Shown in pieces: positions 43,297 to 51,747 of a stretch of DNA of 64,000 nucleotides. Numbering within the stretch: position 1 is the stretch's first letter; each line of letters opens with the position of its first letter. Where the stretch lies: contig NZ_JACIHE010000001.1 in assembly GCF_014198245.1 (NCBI RefSeq), positions 744,001 through 808,000 on the forward strand, read 5' to 3'. The notes beneath the pieces were generated by a model. That model saw only the letters and a program-made list of their open reading frames with translations. It did not search any database and had not been told where the DNA came from. This DNA comes from Bradyrhizobium sp. cir1 (GTDB taxonomy: Bacteria; Pseudomonadota; Alphaproteobacteria; Rhizobiales; Xanthobacteraceae). Position numbers and translations under genes: made by a program.

Positions 43297-44679
43297 CTAC
43301 GCCGGCGTCAGCTTCGCCACTTCCGCCTTCATGTCATTGAGCACGCCTGCGATCGCGGTGACCAGATCGTCGATCTGGCTCTTGTTGACGATCAGCGGAG
43401 GACAGATGGCAATGGCGTCCAGCATGTTGCGGGAGATCACGCCGCGCTCCTGCAGCATGCGGCTGGCGATGCCGCCGACCGCGCCAGGCGTGCTAGCGGC
43501 CGTCTTGCGGCCCTTGTCGAGCACCAGCTCGAGTGCTGCGATCATGCCGACGCCGCGGACCTCGCCGACCAGCGGGTGGCTCGCGAGCTCACGCAGCTTG
43601 CCCTGCATGTAAGCGCCGAGCTCGGCGGCATGCGCGACCAAGCCGCGCTCCTCGATGATCTTGAGATTCTCCAGCGCGATCGCGGAGCCGACGGGATGGC
43701 CGCCCGCGGTGAAACCGTGGCCGAGCACGCCAATCTTGTTGCTCTCGTCCGCGATCGGCTCGAACATGCGCTCGTTCATCATGATCGCCGAGAGCGGGAA
43801 ATAGCTCGAGGTGATCTGCTTGGAGACCACCATCGCGTCGGGCTTGATGCCATAGGTCTCGCAGCCGAACATCTTGCCGGTGCGGCCGAAGCCGCAGATC
43901 ACCTCGTCGGCGACCAGCAGGATGTCGTACTTCTTGAGCACCTTCTGGATCTTGTCCCAATAGGTCGCCGGCGGCACGATGACGCCGCCCGCGCCCATCA
44001 CCGGCTCACCGAAGAACGCGGCGATCGTGTCCGGGCCTTCCTTCTGGATCAGCGCGTCGAGCTCCTCGGCCCGGCGGGTGGCGAACGCCTCCTCGCTCTC
44101 GCCAGGCGCGCCGTCCTTGTAGAAGTGCGGCGAGCCGGTGTGGAGGATGTTCGGCAGCGGCAGGTCGAACGAGCGGTGGTTGTTCGGCAGGCCCGTGAGG
44201 CTGGCCGACGCGATGGTGACGCCGTGATAGGCGCGCAGGCGGCTGATCACCTTCTTGCGCTGGGGCTGACCGAGCGCGTTGGAGCGATAGGCGATCAGCT
44301 TCAGCACGGTGTCGTTGGCTTCCGAGCCGGAATTGGTGAAGAACACCTTGCTCATCGGCACAGGCGCGAGCGCCACCAGCTTCTCGGCGAGATCGATCGA
44401 GGGTCCGTGCGATTTGGCGGAGAACGTGTGATAGAACGGCAGCGCCTGCATCTGCTTGTGCGCCGCCTCGACCAGACGCTTCTCGTTGAAGCCGAGCCCG
44501 ACGCTCCACAGGCCCGCCATCGCCTCGAAATAGCGCTTGCCCGCCGCATCGAACACGTAAGGCCCTTCGCCGCGCTCGATCACCAGCGGACCGGCCTGCT
44601 GATGGGTGCGCGCGTTGGTGTAGGGATGGAGCTGGTAGGCCACATCCCGGGCCTCTTGCGAATTGGGCAGCATGGACAT
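43297..44679 (-). CDS. Class III aminotransferase (omega-transaminase-like)
   Basis: A 460-residue PLP enzyme. It shows the class III layout: FFTNSGSEANDTVLKLIAYR near 113, the aromatic YHGVT motif in LRAYHGVTIASASLTG near 149, LVADEVICGFGRTGKMF near 255 and the PLP-lysine in DAMVVSKQITSSYFPLSAIM near 287, followed by GHGFTAGGHPVGSAIALENL. The LHPYTNARTHQQAGPLVIERGEG N-terminus is typical of omega-amino acid/pyruvate transaminases acting on putrescine, taurine or beta-alanine-type amines. No dehydrogenase partner is adjacent, so the amine substrate is open. Confidence 0.9.
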   Translation of the reverse strand: MSMLPNSQEARDVAYQLHPYTNARTHQQAGPLVIERGEGPYVFDAAGKRYFEAMAGLWSVGLGFNEKRLVEAAHKQMQALPFYHTFSAKSHGPSIDLAEKLVALAPVPMSKVFFTNSGSEANDTVLKLIAYRSNALGQPQRKKVISRLRAYHGVTIASASLTGLPNNHRSFDLPLPNILHTGSPHFYKDGAPGESEEAFATRRAEELDALIQKEGPDTIAAFFGEPVMGAGGVIVPPATYWDKIQKVLKKYDILLVADEVICGFGRTGKMFGCETYGIKPDAMVVSKQITSSYFPLSAIMMNERMFEPIADESNKIGVLGHGFTAGGHPVGSAIALENLKIIEERGLVAHAAELGAYMQGKLRELASHPLVGEVRGVGMIAALELVLDKGRKTAASTPGAVGGIASRMLQERGVISRNMLDAIAICPPLIVNKSQIDDLVTAIAGVLNDMKAEVAKLTPA

Positions 44680-44833
44680 TTGCGAAATCCTTGTCGTCGC
44701 GTCGCCGGCGCGGCCAGCTTCGTCACTTGATGAATGATCGAGTTACTTGGCTATTGCGACGAGACAAAACTTGCAACGCCAATTCATCGGCAGCAAGCGC
44801 TCAGCAGCGTTGCAGAAAGCCGCACACGGGCAG

Positions 44834-44879
44834 CTTGCAGACTTGTAGCTCGCGGACTTGTAGCCTGCAGATTTGGCAG
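44834..44879. repeat. Three 15-base tandem repeats
   Basis: CTTGCAGACTTGTAG, CTCGCGGACTTGTAG and CCTGCAGATTTGGCAG follow each other with a period of 15 bases. They lie in the spacer between the aminotransferase start and the small minus-strand gene at 44883. They may be operator copies or a chance slippage product. Confidence 0.5.
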
Positions 44880-44882
44880 TTC

Positions 44883-45053
44883 TCAGGCCGCGCTGTCGTC
44901 ATCGCCATCGTCGGCGGCGGCAGCGGCCTCCCTCACCTCGACGAGCGCCATCGAAAGCAGATAGACCGTCGTGGGCAGGCCGATACGGCGCGCCCTCTCG
45001 GCTGCGCGCGACAGCTCGCCCACCAGCTCCTTGAGCTCTTCTCCCCGTGACAA
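44883..45053 (-). CDS. Small acidic-tailed hypothetical protein (56 aa)
   Basis: A 56-residue protein read from TTG 45053 to TGA 44883. It forms an amphipathic helix followed by a hydrophobic one (SRGEELKELVGELSRAAERA, then RIGLPTTVYLLSMALVEVRE) and ends in an acidic ADDGDDDSAA tail. The reading frame is highly biased to GC3 and the tail is not a typical chance product. It lies 30 bases downstream of the isochorismatase-fold gene on the same strand and may be the last gene of that cluster. Start uncertain; function unknown. Confidence 0.55.
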   Translation of the reverse strand: MSRGEELKELVGELSRAAERARRIGLPTTVYLLSMALVEVREAAAAADDGDDDSAA

Positions 45054-45083
45054 TGTCCCACCCCATCCGCCGGTCGCAGCCGT

Positions 45084-45647
45084 CTACACCGCAACGGCGC
45101 CGCTGGTCTTGATCAGTTCGGCGCTGGATTGGATTGTAGCAAAGTTTCCGACAACATTCACTACCGCTTGCTTATAGGCGGCGGCATCGCCCAGTCCCGG
45201 CTGCCGGCAGGCCACGGCATCGGCAACCATTTGGTAGCGATGGCTGCGGTGAAACCCGTCTACCGCGGTGGCCAGGATGGTCTCGTCCAGCGAGAAGCCG
45301 ATCAGCACGCAGCGCCCATTGCGGATATTGGACATGTAATCCACGAACCGCGACGAGCTGTAGGCCGAGGGCAGCGGGTGCTCGAATGTCATCTCGCCGG
45401 GTCGCGGCTTCGCCTCGGCGATCCAATCGGTCAGCCTCGATGCCGGATTAAACCAGGCGGCCTGGGCGATACGCTTCAGATGCATCACGGGCCAAAGCCG
45501 GTCGCGCCATAGCGTCAGGAGTTCCAGGCAGCGCATGGTGGCGGCCTCGCCGTCGAGGATGACGTGGCGCCGCCCGGGGGTCAGATATTCGACCTGGAGA
45601 TCCGCACAGACCAGGATCGGCGGGTCGTCGGTGATGGAAGCCAGCAT
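45084..45647 (-). CDS. Isochorismatase-fold protein lacking the catalytic Cys
   Basis: A 187-residue protein of the cysteine hydrolase fold. The catalytic triad positions can be traced: Asp16 in LVCADLQVEYL and Lys58 in PVMHLKRIAQ are kept. The nucleophile site, normally GxxTDxCVxxT, reads IGFSLDETILAT, with Thr123 where Cys is expected. It may be a non-hydrolytic ligand-binding member or may use another nucleophile. It is the third gene of a same-strand run GNAT-GNAT-isochorismatase (25-base gap to the second GNAT). The TTPGRRH-like YLTPGRRHVI segment is also typical of the family. Confidence 0.75.
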   Translation of the reverse strand: MLASITDDPPILVCADLQVEYLTPGRRHVILDGEAATMRCLELLTLWRDRLWPVMHLKRIAQAAWFNPASRLTDWIAEAKPRPGEMTFEHPLPSAYSSSRFVDYMSNIRNGRCVLIGFSLDETILATAVDGFHRSHRYQMVADAVACRQPGLGDAAAYKQAVVNVVGNFATIQSSAELIKTSGAVAV

Positions 45648-45672
45648 TGTGTTGCGTTTGACTGCACCAGTT

Positions 45673-46299
45673 TCAGCGATCGGCGAGTGCGAGGTCCCGC
45701 AGCGGCGAGGTCACCGCCCGCCCCGCCGAGGCATCAAGCACGCCCGGCCGGTCCCAATCGCCCTCGGGACGGATGATCACGTAAGGATCGCTGTCCAGCG
45801 TGATGGCGTCCGGTCCCGGTTCGATCTCGAGCAGCATCTCCGTGTAGGAGAAATCCGAGAAGGTGATCTTGCGGTTGTGGCCGAGCGGCTTGGCGCCGAA
45901 ATGGGCCCAGAAATCGACCAGCCGGTCCTGCGCCTGGCCGTAGATCTTGCGAAAGCCCTTGCGCTTCACATAGTCGACGCTCGCCTGCACCAGCTTGAAG
46001 GAGACGCGCGAGCGCCGGTATTGATGCCGCACCGCGAGCCGCTCGACCTTGGCGAAATCGCCGAAGAAGCGCACCCGCAGGCAACCCGCAGGCTCGTTGC
46101 CGACGTAGCCGATGAAATGCGCGGCGACCATGTCGTTGCCGTCGAACTCCTCCTCGAACGGACAATCCTGCTCGGCAAGATAGACCGCCGAGCGAATGGC
46201 GGTGACCAGCATGAGATCGCTGGGATCGCGCGCGAGGCGGATGGTGATGGCGCGGGAGTCGGGCTTGGCGAGAGGAATCCTAGTGCCGTGCATCTGCAA
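45673..46299 (-). CDS. GNAT-fold acyltransferase, gene 2 of cluster
   Basis: A 208-residue protein with an N-acyltransferase core. VTAIRSAVYLAEQDCPFEEEFDGNDMVAAHFIGYV is at about 31-66, PAGCLRVRFFGDFAKVERLAVRHQYRRSRVSFKLVQASVDYVKRKG at about 70-115 (the acyl-CoA loop is the HQYRRSRVS region), and a DFWAHFGAKPL turn near 128. The FGDFAKVERLAV strand and the overall form recall the acyl-homoserine lactone synthase-like GNATs, but the invariant residues of LuxI proteins are not evident. Its start overlaps the preceding gene by 20 bases, indicating co-translation. Confidence 0.8.
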   Translation of the reverse strand: MQMHGTRIPLAKPDSRAITIRLARDPSDLMLVTAIRSAVYLAEQDCPFEEEFDGNDMVAAHFIGYVGNEPAGCLRVRFFGDFAKVERLAVRHQYRRSRVSFKLVQASVDYVKRKGFRKIYGQAQDRLVDFWAHFGAKPLGHNRKITFSDFSYTEMLLEIEPGPDAITLDSDPYVIIRPEGDWDRPGVLDASAGRAVTSPLRDLALADR

Positions 46300-46891
46300 A
46301 ACTCCTTGCTTGGATGATCGCGCCCGGCATGTGCATCGGCTGCCGATGCCAGGGGCGTTCGTAGCACCACAGGTCGGGTTGGAAGCTCGGGACCGGTTCG
46401 AATCCGGTCGCTTTCATGATGTCGCGTCCGGCCACGGTTGACGGTTGCGCATAGCAATCCGCGCCGCGAAATCTTACCTGTCGCAGATGAGCCGCGGCCT
46501 TGCCGAGACCCGCGATGCCGCGCCCCGTCGCGGCGATCGCCCAGATATAGATCGCAGCAACGTCTTCCCGCGCGGAAGCGAGATAGTGCGTCTCGGGCGC
46601 GGTGAGGCAGATCTCATCGAGCAGCAGCGCATCGTGTCCGCGGTCGTTGAGAAACAGGAAGGCCATGCCGCCGAGCAGACGGCCCTTCCGGCTGAATGTC
46701 AGGATGCTCTGGGGATCGAACGTGTAATATCTCGCAAGCTCCGCCGTCCCGATCTGCACGCCCGGCACCAGCCGGTGCGCCATCTCCGAAAGCGCCGCAA
46801 TTTCGGAAAATTGCGCGCAACGGACGTCGACCTCAGGACTGAGCGGCAGCGCGTCGAAATCATGCCTTGCGGCAAACGAGCCCCTTTCCAT
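46280..46891 (-). CDS. GNAT-like protein, gene 1 of cluster
   Basis: A 203-residue protein with a distant GNAT arrangement: VDVRCAQFSEIAALSEMAHRLVPG near 20, ILTFSRKGRLLGGMAFLFLNDRGHDALLLDEICLTAP near 63-100, and YIWAIAATGRGIAGLGKAAAHLRQVRFRGADCYAQPSTVAGRDIMKATGFEP near 115-165, the latter matching the motif A/B region. It is the first gene of the run and shares a divergent promoter region of about 100 bases with a LysR regulator. I see no diagnostic substrate motif. Confidence 0.75.
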   Translation of the reverse strand: MERGSFAARHDFDALPLSPEVDVRCAQFSEIAALSEMAHRLVPGVQIGTAELARYYTFDPQSILTFSRKGRLLGGMAFLFLNDRGHDALLLDEICLTAPETHYLASAREDVAAIYIWAIAATGRGIAGLGKAAAHLRQVRFRGADCYAQPSTVAGRDIMKATGFEPVPSFQPDLWCYERPWHRQPMHMPGAIIQARSFADARH

Positions 46892-46995
46892 ACCGAGATC
46901 GCCCCTCTATCGTCTGCGACTTTCATGCCCCGCTATGCCGAGCTTAGCGGTTGGGGATCAGGAGTATGCACCAGTTATTGCACCGGGGTGCTGCG

Positions 46996-48006
46996 ATGAT
47001 GCAGCACCGTGAAGAAGCCCTGGGCGCGTCCTGGGATGATTTGAAGCTGTTTTTAGCGTGCGCAAAATATAAAAGTTTCCGCAACGCCGCCGAAGAGCTC
47101 GGCCTCACCTCCACGACGCTGATGCGCCGGATCGATCGGCTCGAAGAGAGCATCGGCTGCAAGCTGTTCCTGCGCGACCAGAGCGGGCTCACGCTCAGCG
47201 ACGAAGGCACCGCGATGATTGCCGACGTCGCGCACATGGAGCGTCACGCCTTCAACGTCTTCCGCCGCGCCTCACGCTCGTCGAACGATACGTCGGGCAC
47301 CGTGCGCGTCGCGGTGACGGAAGGCCCCGGCAATTTCTGGATCCTGCCGCGCCTGATCGATTTCCAGAAGACCTATCGCAAGATCACCGTCGACCTGCGC
47401 TGCGCGATGGAGCAGGCCGACGTCGCGCGGCTCGAATCCGATATCGCGATCCAGCTCGAACCGCCGACCAATCCCGATCTGATCGTCGCCAAGCTCGGCC
47501 GCCTGCACATCTATCCCTTCGTCTCAAAGGAGTACGAGAACCTGTATGGCCTGCCGGCAACCCTGGCCGATCTGAAAGACCATCGCATCATCAAGCAGAG
47601 CGCGCCCCAGGTCGACGACGGCGCCTATGCGCGCGTGCTCGGCCTGAAATCGCTCGAGGGCATCGTCGGCATCAAGACCAATTCCTCCGTCGGCGTGCTC
47701 TATGCGGTGGAGCGCGGCGCCGGCATCGGCTTCCTGCCGACCGTGTCGATCGCGCTCGGCGCACCGCTCGTTGCGGTGGATCTCGGCGTGAGCCACCACG
47801 CCGATCTCTGGCTCACCTATCACAGGGAGTTTCGCACCTCCGAGCGCCACAAGATCGTGGTCGACTGGCTGAAGAAGATCTTCGATCCCAGAACCTATCC
47901 CTGCTTCCGCGACGAGTTCATCCATCCGGACGCGCTGGTGCCGATGATGACGGCCGCGCGCGAGGGGTTCGGATTGACGGGCTACGTCGCGGCGACGCCG
48001 ACGTGA
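46996..48006 (+). CDS. LysR family transcriptional regulator
   Basis: A regulator of about 336 residues. The winged helix is at the N-terminus (ASWDDLKLFLACAKYKSFRNAAEELGLTSTTLMRRIDRLEESIGCKLFLRD), followed by an effector domain (about 100-310) with RVAVTEGPGNFWILPRLIDF and GIKTNSSVGVLYAVERGAGIGFLP. The start is uncertain: ATG 46996 fits the domain boundary, and 46966 or TTG 46951 are in-frame alternatives. It is divergent from the two-GNAT/isochorismatase run and is its likely regulator. It ends one base from the convergent autotransporter-type gene. Confidence 0.88.
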   Translation: MMQHREEALGASWDDLKLFLACAKYKSFRNAAEELGLTSTTLMRRIDRLEESIGCKLFLRDQSGLTLSDEGTAMIADVAHMERHAFNVFRRASRSSNDTSGTVRVAVTEGPGNFWILPRLIDFQKTYRKITVDLRCAMEQADVARLESDIAIQLEPPTNPDLIVAKLGRLHIYPFVSKEYENLYGLPATLADLKDHRIIKQSAPQVDDGAYARVLGLKSLEGIVGIKTNSSVGVLYAVERGAGIGFLPTVSIALGAPLVAVDLGVSHHADLWLTYHREFRTSERHKIVVDWLKKIFDPRTYPCFRDEFIHPDALVPMMTAAREGFGLTGYVAATPT

Positions 48007-48007
48007 G

Positions 48008-49195
48008 TCACCATCTGTATTCGAAGCCGACCGTGCCCTGGTGCGAGGTGAGCTCGTTGCGGAACTTGCCATCGTAGTTGATGTAGAGCCGCGCAGTGTT
48101 GGTCAGGCTGAGCGAGGCCGAGCCGCCCGCATCCATGCCGTAACGGCTCTCGCCGATGCCGGGGACGATGATGCTCTGGGTCCCGAGGCTGACCTGCACC
48201 GATCCCAGGTTCTGGTAGAAATTGTCGACGAACTTGCCGTAGGCCGACAGGTCCAGGATCTTCTGGTCGAAGATGAAATAGCGCCCGATCTCGGCCCCGA
48301 TCATGACACGTGCGCGCGAGAGCGCCGTCGAGCCCACATTGAGCGGATCGAGCCCGCCGGCCTCCTGGAACGCCGCGCTGGTGGCGCGGACATATTCGAG
48401 CGCACCCTTGGGCACGATGCGCATCTGATCCCTGGTCCAGTAGTAACTGACCTCGGTCAGCGCGCCGTCAACCGCGGCGCGATAGCCGGCGGTGGCAAGG
48501 CCGAAGCCGGTATCCCGGCTGGAATGGACCTTGCCGAACCCGTGAACCACCGCGAAGGCCCAGGTCCACGGGCCCTTGTCGACCGAGCCGTTGAAGCCGA
48601 GCTGGGTCAGGTCGAGCGTGGCCGACTGCAGCGCGAGCGGCACGTCGATGTCGGTGTGGCTCTGATCGATCGAGAAACCGAGATTGACACCCGGCGCAAT
48701 CCGCGCGCCGAAGCCGGCGACACCGCCGAAGGTCTTGCGCCTGTCGCCGACGAAGTCGCCCTGCGCGTCGGTGCGGACCGAGATGCCGTAGCCCTCGAAC
48801 CAGGTGCGGTAGCGAGGATCTTCCGTGCTCGCGGACGCGCCGCCGCCGCCGGGATTGGTCCGGAACGACCGGTCGAACCCATTGGAGGCCTGGTTGCCCA
48901 GCCGCTCCAGAAATCCCGAGCCGAAATTGAGCATGCTGTTGCCGGCCGACTGATCGTAATTGGTCGAGGTGGGCATCGGGACCGGGGTCGGCGACGGCGT
49001 GGGCGTCGGGGTCGGAGTGGGTGTCGGACTTTGCGCGAGGACGGGCGCCGCCGCCGAGATCGTCACGACCAGCACAAGCGCCATGACGGCAAGGATCTTG
49101 GCCGCAAAGGTCCTGGCGACCGCTGCCGCGACCCGGCGGACGCGGTTCAGCCCGATCGTCTGCCGTGTCCCTGAGGGCTGCGAGCTGCAGCGCAT
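48008..49195 (-). CDS. Autotransporter beta-barrel domain protein with Pro-Thr linker
   Basis: A 395-residue outer-membrane protein. ATG 49195 (MRCSSQPSGTRQTIGLNRVR) is followed by a long signal region ending near VLAQS. A linker of alternating Pro-Thr (PTPTPTPTPTPSPTP) follows at about 54-70. Residues about 120-395 form the barrel: RYRTWFEGYGISVRTDAQGDFVGDRRKTFGGVAGFGARI, many alternating hydrophobic strands, and the terminal GTVGFEYRW ending in an aromatic residue as required for BAM-mediated insertion. No large passenger domain is present, so it may be an adhesin remnant or a stand-alone barrel. The linker repeats could vary by slippage. Confidence 0.85.
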   Translation of the reverse strand: MRCSSQPSGTRQTIGLNRVRRVAAAVARTFAAKILAVMALVLVVTISAAAPVLAQSPTPTPTPTPTPSPTPVPMPTSTNYDQSAGNSMLNFGSGFLERLGNQASNGFDRSFRTNPGGGGASASTEDPRYRTWFEGYGISVRTDAQGDFVGDRRKTFGGVAGFGARIAPGVNLGFSIDQSHTDIDVPLALQSATLDLTQLGFNGSVDKGPWTWAFAVVHGFGKVHSSRDTGFGLATAGYRAAVDGALTEVSYYWTRDQMRIVPKGALEYVRATSAAFQEAGGLDPLNVGSTALSRARVMIGAEIGRYFIFDQKILDLSAYGKFVDNFYQNLGSVQVSLGTQSIIVPGIGESRYGMDAGGSASLSLTNTARLYINYDGKFRNELTSHQGTVGFEYRW

Positions 49196-49568
49196 GACGA
49201 CTAATCCCGAAGCAAATGGCGGTCCGCAAAAATGCAACACGAGCGGCTCGCGTGTGCGGCGATTTGTGCCGAACTGCCACGAAGGGTCAACGGGTTGGCA
49301 CGCTGTCGGCGAGGCTATTGCCGCCGATTGTGGTTCCGCGGCCACAGGTCGCAAATAGCAGACGATGGCACCCGCCCCGGTCTTGAAATTCGCGCGCGGC
49401 TTGCTAACGGCCGATTTTCATGTTGCAATATCCGACACAATCGGAATTGGCCGCTCGACTGTGCGTTTCGTGACGTTGAGATTCGAACAGACTTCCGGAA
49501 GCCCGTTTGTGGCGTGGCACGCGAAAAAGCGGCCGCGTCTTTTTTCTTTCTAGTGGAGGAGACTAGCG
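49196..49568. other. Upstream region of cspA
   Basis: These 373 bases contain no gene. The AT-richer part after 49400 is likely the promoter and long leader of cspA, as usual for cold-shock genes. GGAGGAG at 49555-49561 is its ribosome site. I could not define the promoter boxes. Confidence 0.45.
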
Positions 49569-49775
49569 ATGCCGCAAAAGGGCACCGTCAAATGGTTCAA
49601 CCCGACCAAGGGCTATGGGTTCATCAAGCCGAACGGCGGCGACAAGGACGTGTTCGTCCACATCTCCGCGGTCGAGCGTGCCGGACTCTCGACCCTCAAC
49701 GAAAACCAGGTGGTTGAATACGACCTCGTGGAAAACCGCGGCAAATCATCCGCGGAGAACCTCAAGGTTTCCTGA
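49569..49775 (+). CDS. Cold shock protein (CspA family)
   Basis: A 68-residue single cold-shock domain protein, an RNA chaperone binding single-stranded nucleic acid. The RNP1 motif KGYGFIKP is at residues 14-21, preceded by GTVKWFNPT; the RNP2 motif VFVHISAVE follows near 29. The last strand VVEYDLVENRGKSSAENLKVS is typical of alphaproteobacterial members. GGAGGAG precedes the ATG and an intrinsic terminator follows the stop. It is a single-gene unit. Confidence 0.95.
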   Translation: MPQKGTVKWFNPTKGYGFIKPNGGDKDVFVHISAVERAGLSTLNENQVVEYDLVENRGKSSAENLKVS

Positions 49776-49812
49776 TTTCTCTCAAAGCGACGCGCGAGAG
49801 ATCATGACGTTG

Positions 49813-49834
49813 CCCCCGGCTCTGCCGGGGGATT
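49813..49834 (+). terminator. Rho-independent terminator of cspA
   Basis: CCCCCGGC-TCT-GCCGGGGG forms a perfect 8-bp stem followed by ATTTTGTTT. It lies 38 bases past the cspA stop. Confidence 0.8.
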
Positions 49835-49866
49835 TTGTTTGGGGCGGGGCGAAGCGCGACGGCGCT

Positions 49867-50520
49867 TCAGGTCGCTACCGGCGCAATCAAGAAATTCTCC
49901 GACGCAGAGCTTCCCGTCGTCTTGCAGACATCGCCCTCGATCCGGACCTTGCCGGTCGCCAGCAGCCGCAGCGCCTCGGGATAGATGCGGTGCTCGACTT
50001 CGAGGATGCGTTCCGACAGCGTGTCGGCGGTGTCGTGGTCGCTGACGGGAACCGCGCCCTGCATCACGATCGGGCCGGCATCGGTCTCGGGGATGACGAA
50101 GTGCACCGTCGCGCCGGACAGTTTCACACCGGCGCGCAGGGCCTGGCCGTGCGGGTCCAAGCCCGGAAACGAAGGCAGCAGCGAGGGATGGATGTTGAGC
50201 ATCCGCCCGTACCAGGCCTTGGTGAACTCGGCCGTGAACAGGCGCATGAAGCCGCCGAGGCAGATCAGCTCGATGCCGTGCTGGTCGAGCGCGGCCTGCA
50301 GCACCTGCTCGAAGCCGGCGCGGTCCTTGCCGAACGGCTTGCTCTCGATCACCAGCGTGTTGACGCCGCTCGCTTTGGCCCGTTCGAGCCCGAGCGCATC
50401 GGCCTTGTTTGAGATCACGAGCGAAATCTCCGCCGGGAAATCAGCCGAGCTTGCTGCCTTGATCAGCGCGGCCATGTTGGAGCCGCGACCGGAGATCAGG
50501 ATGGCGACGCGGCGCTTCAT
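49867..50520 (-). CDS. purN: Phosphoribosylglycinamide formyltransferase
   Basis: A 217-residue enzyme of purine synthesis using 10-formyltetrahydrofolate to formylate GAR. RVAILISGRGSNMAALI is at the N-terminus (phosphate loop), the active-site Asn/His pair is in GRMLNIHPSLLPSFPGLDPHGQAL (NIHPSLLP motif near 105), and Asp in VIPETDAGPIVMQGAVPV near 140. The ATG at 50520 is next to the GTG 50523; TGATG overlap with the purM stop shows translational coupling. Confidence 0.96.
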   Translation of the reverse strand: MKRRVAILISGRGSNMAALIKAASSADFPAEISLVISNKADALGLERAKASGVNTLVIESKPFGKDRAGFEQVLQAALDQHGIELICLGGFMRLFTAEFTKAWYGRMLNIHPSLLPSFPGLDPHGQALRAGVKLSGATVHFVIPETDAGPIVMQGAVPVSDHDTADTLSERILEVEHRIYPEALRLLATGKVRIEGDVCKTTGSSASENFLIAPVAT

Positions 50521-51593
50521 CACAGCGCCAGATCGAGGTGACCGTTATAGACGACGCGGTGCTCGCCCTCGGCCGGAATCACGGTGCCGAGCTGCGCCAC
50601 GGTCTCGCCGGCGCCGGTGAACACCTTGATCACCTGATCGACCTTGTCAGGCTCGACGATCGCGATCATGCCGATGCCGCAGTTGAAGGTCCGCAGCATC
50701 TCGAGCTCGGCGATGCCGGCCTGCGCCGCCAGCCATTTGAACACCGGCAGCACCGGCAGGCGCGCCAGATCGATGCCGACGCCCAGACCCTTCGGCAGGA
50801 CGCGCGGAATGTTGTCGGTGAAGCCGCCGCCGGTGATGTGGGCGAGCCCCTTCACCGCGCCGGTCTCGCGGATCGCCCGCAGGCAGGATTTGACGTAGAG
50901 CTTCGTCGGCGTCAGCAGCGCGCCGCCGAGCGTCATCACCGGGGCAAACGGCGCCGGCGCCTCGAAGCCGAGGCCGGATTGTTCCACGATCTTGCGCACC
51001 AGCGAGAAGCCGTTGGAATGCACGCCCGACGAGGCAAGGCCGATCACGGCGTCGCCCGCGGCGATGTCCTTGCGCGGCAACAACGTACCGCGCTCGGCGG
51101 CGCCGACGGCAAAGCCGCCGAGGTCGTAATCGCCGTCCTTGTAGAGGCCGGGCATCTCGGCGGTCTCGCCGCCGATCAAGGCGCAGCCGGATTCGCGGCA
51201 GCCTTCGGCGACGCCCGCGACGATCGCGGCGGTGGCCTCCGGGTCGAGCTTGCCGCAGGCGAAATAGTCCAGGAAGAACAGCGGCTCGGCGCCCTGCACC
51301 ACGAGATCGTTGACGCTCATGGCCACGAGGTCGATGCCGATCCCGCCATGAAGGCCGGTCTCGATCGCGATCTTCACCTTGGTTCCGACGCCGTCGGTGG
51401 CGGCAACCAGGACAGGGTCCTTGAAACCGGCCGCCTTGAGGTCGAACAGGCCGCCGAAGCCGCCGATCTCGGCGTCGGCGCCGGGGCGCGCGGTGGCGCG
51501 CACCATCGGCTTGATCAGGTCGACCAGGCGGTTGCCCGCGTCGATATCGACGCCTGAATCGGCGTAGGTGAGGCCGTTTTTGCGGTCGGTCAT
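50520..51593 (-). CDS. purM: Phosphoribosylformylglycinamidine cyclo-ligase
   Basis: A 357-residue AIR synthetase. Start ATG 51593 ([20 protein letters not shown]) with GGAAA upstream; a longer frame to 51647 lacks support. Conserved blocks are [11 protein letters not shown] near 46, [18 protein letters not shown] near 63, [31 protein letters not shown] near 82, [14 protein letters not shown] near 130 and [19 protein letters not shown] near 245. It ligates FGAM into AIR in purine synthesis. purN follows with a 1-base overlap. Confidence 0.97.
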   Translation of the reverse strand: MTDRKNGLTYADSGVDIDAGNRLVDLIKPMVRATARPGADAEIGGFGGLFDLKAAGFKDPVLVAATDGVGTKVKIAIETGLHGGIGIDLVAMSVNDLVVQGAEPLFFLDYFACGKLDPEATAAIVAGVAEGCRESGCALIGGETAEMPGLYKDGDYDLGGFAVGAAERGTLLPRKDIAAGDAVIGLASSGVHSNGFSLVRKIVEQSGLGFEAPAPFAPVMTLGGALLTPTKLYVKSCLRAIRETGAVKGLAHITGGGFTDNIPRVLPKGLGVGIDLARLPVLPVFKWLAAQAGIAELEMLRTFNCGIGMIAIVEPDKVDQVIKVFTGAGETVAQLGTVIPAEGEHRVVYNGHLDLAL

Positions 51594-51747
51594 GCCCGAT
51601 TTCCAGTGGGTTTCCGGCTGGTTACGTCGAATTCCGGGGACGCGCAATGGCTCGCATGGCGCTCCTGCCTATACTATGTAGACATATCAACCGGTTCAGC
51701 CTGCAACGGGCCGGATTTGAGGTGAAACCGGTGCCGGGAAGCGCTGC

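Noticed and set aside
43273..44730. 485-codon plus-strand frame antisense to the class III aminotransferase
   Set aside because: A shadow of the aminotransferase gene, which has all class III motifs on the other strand.
44730..44752. TTGATGAATGATCGA as a FixK-type box
   Set aside because: Spacer of five instead of four and a mismatched second half.
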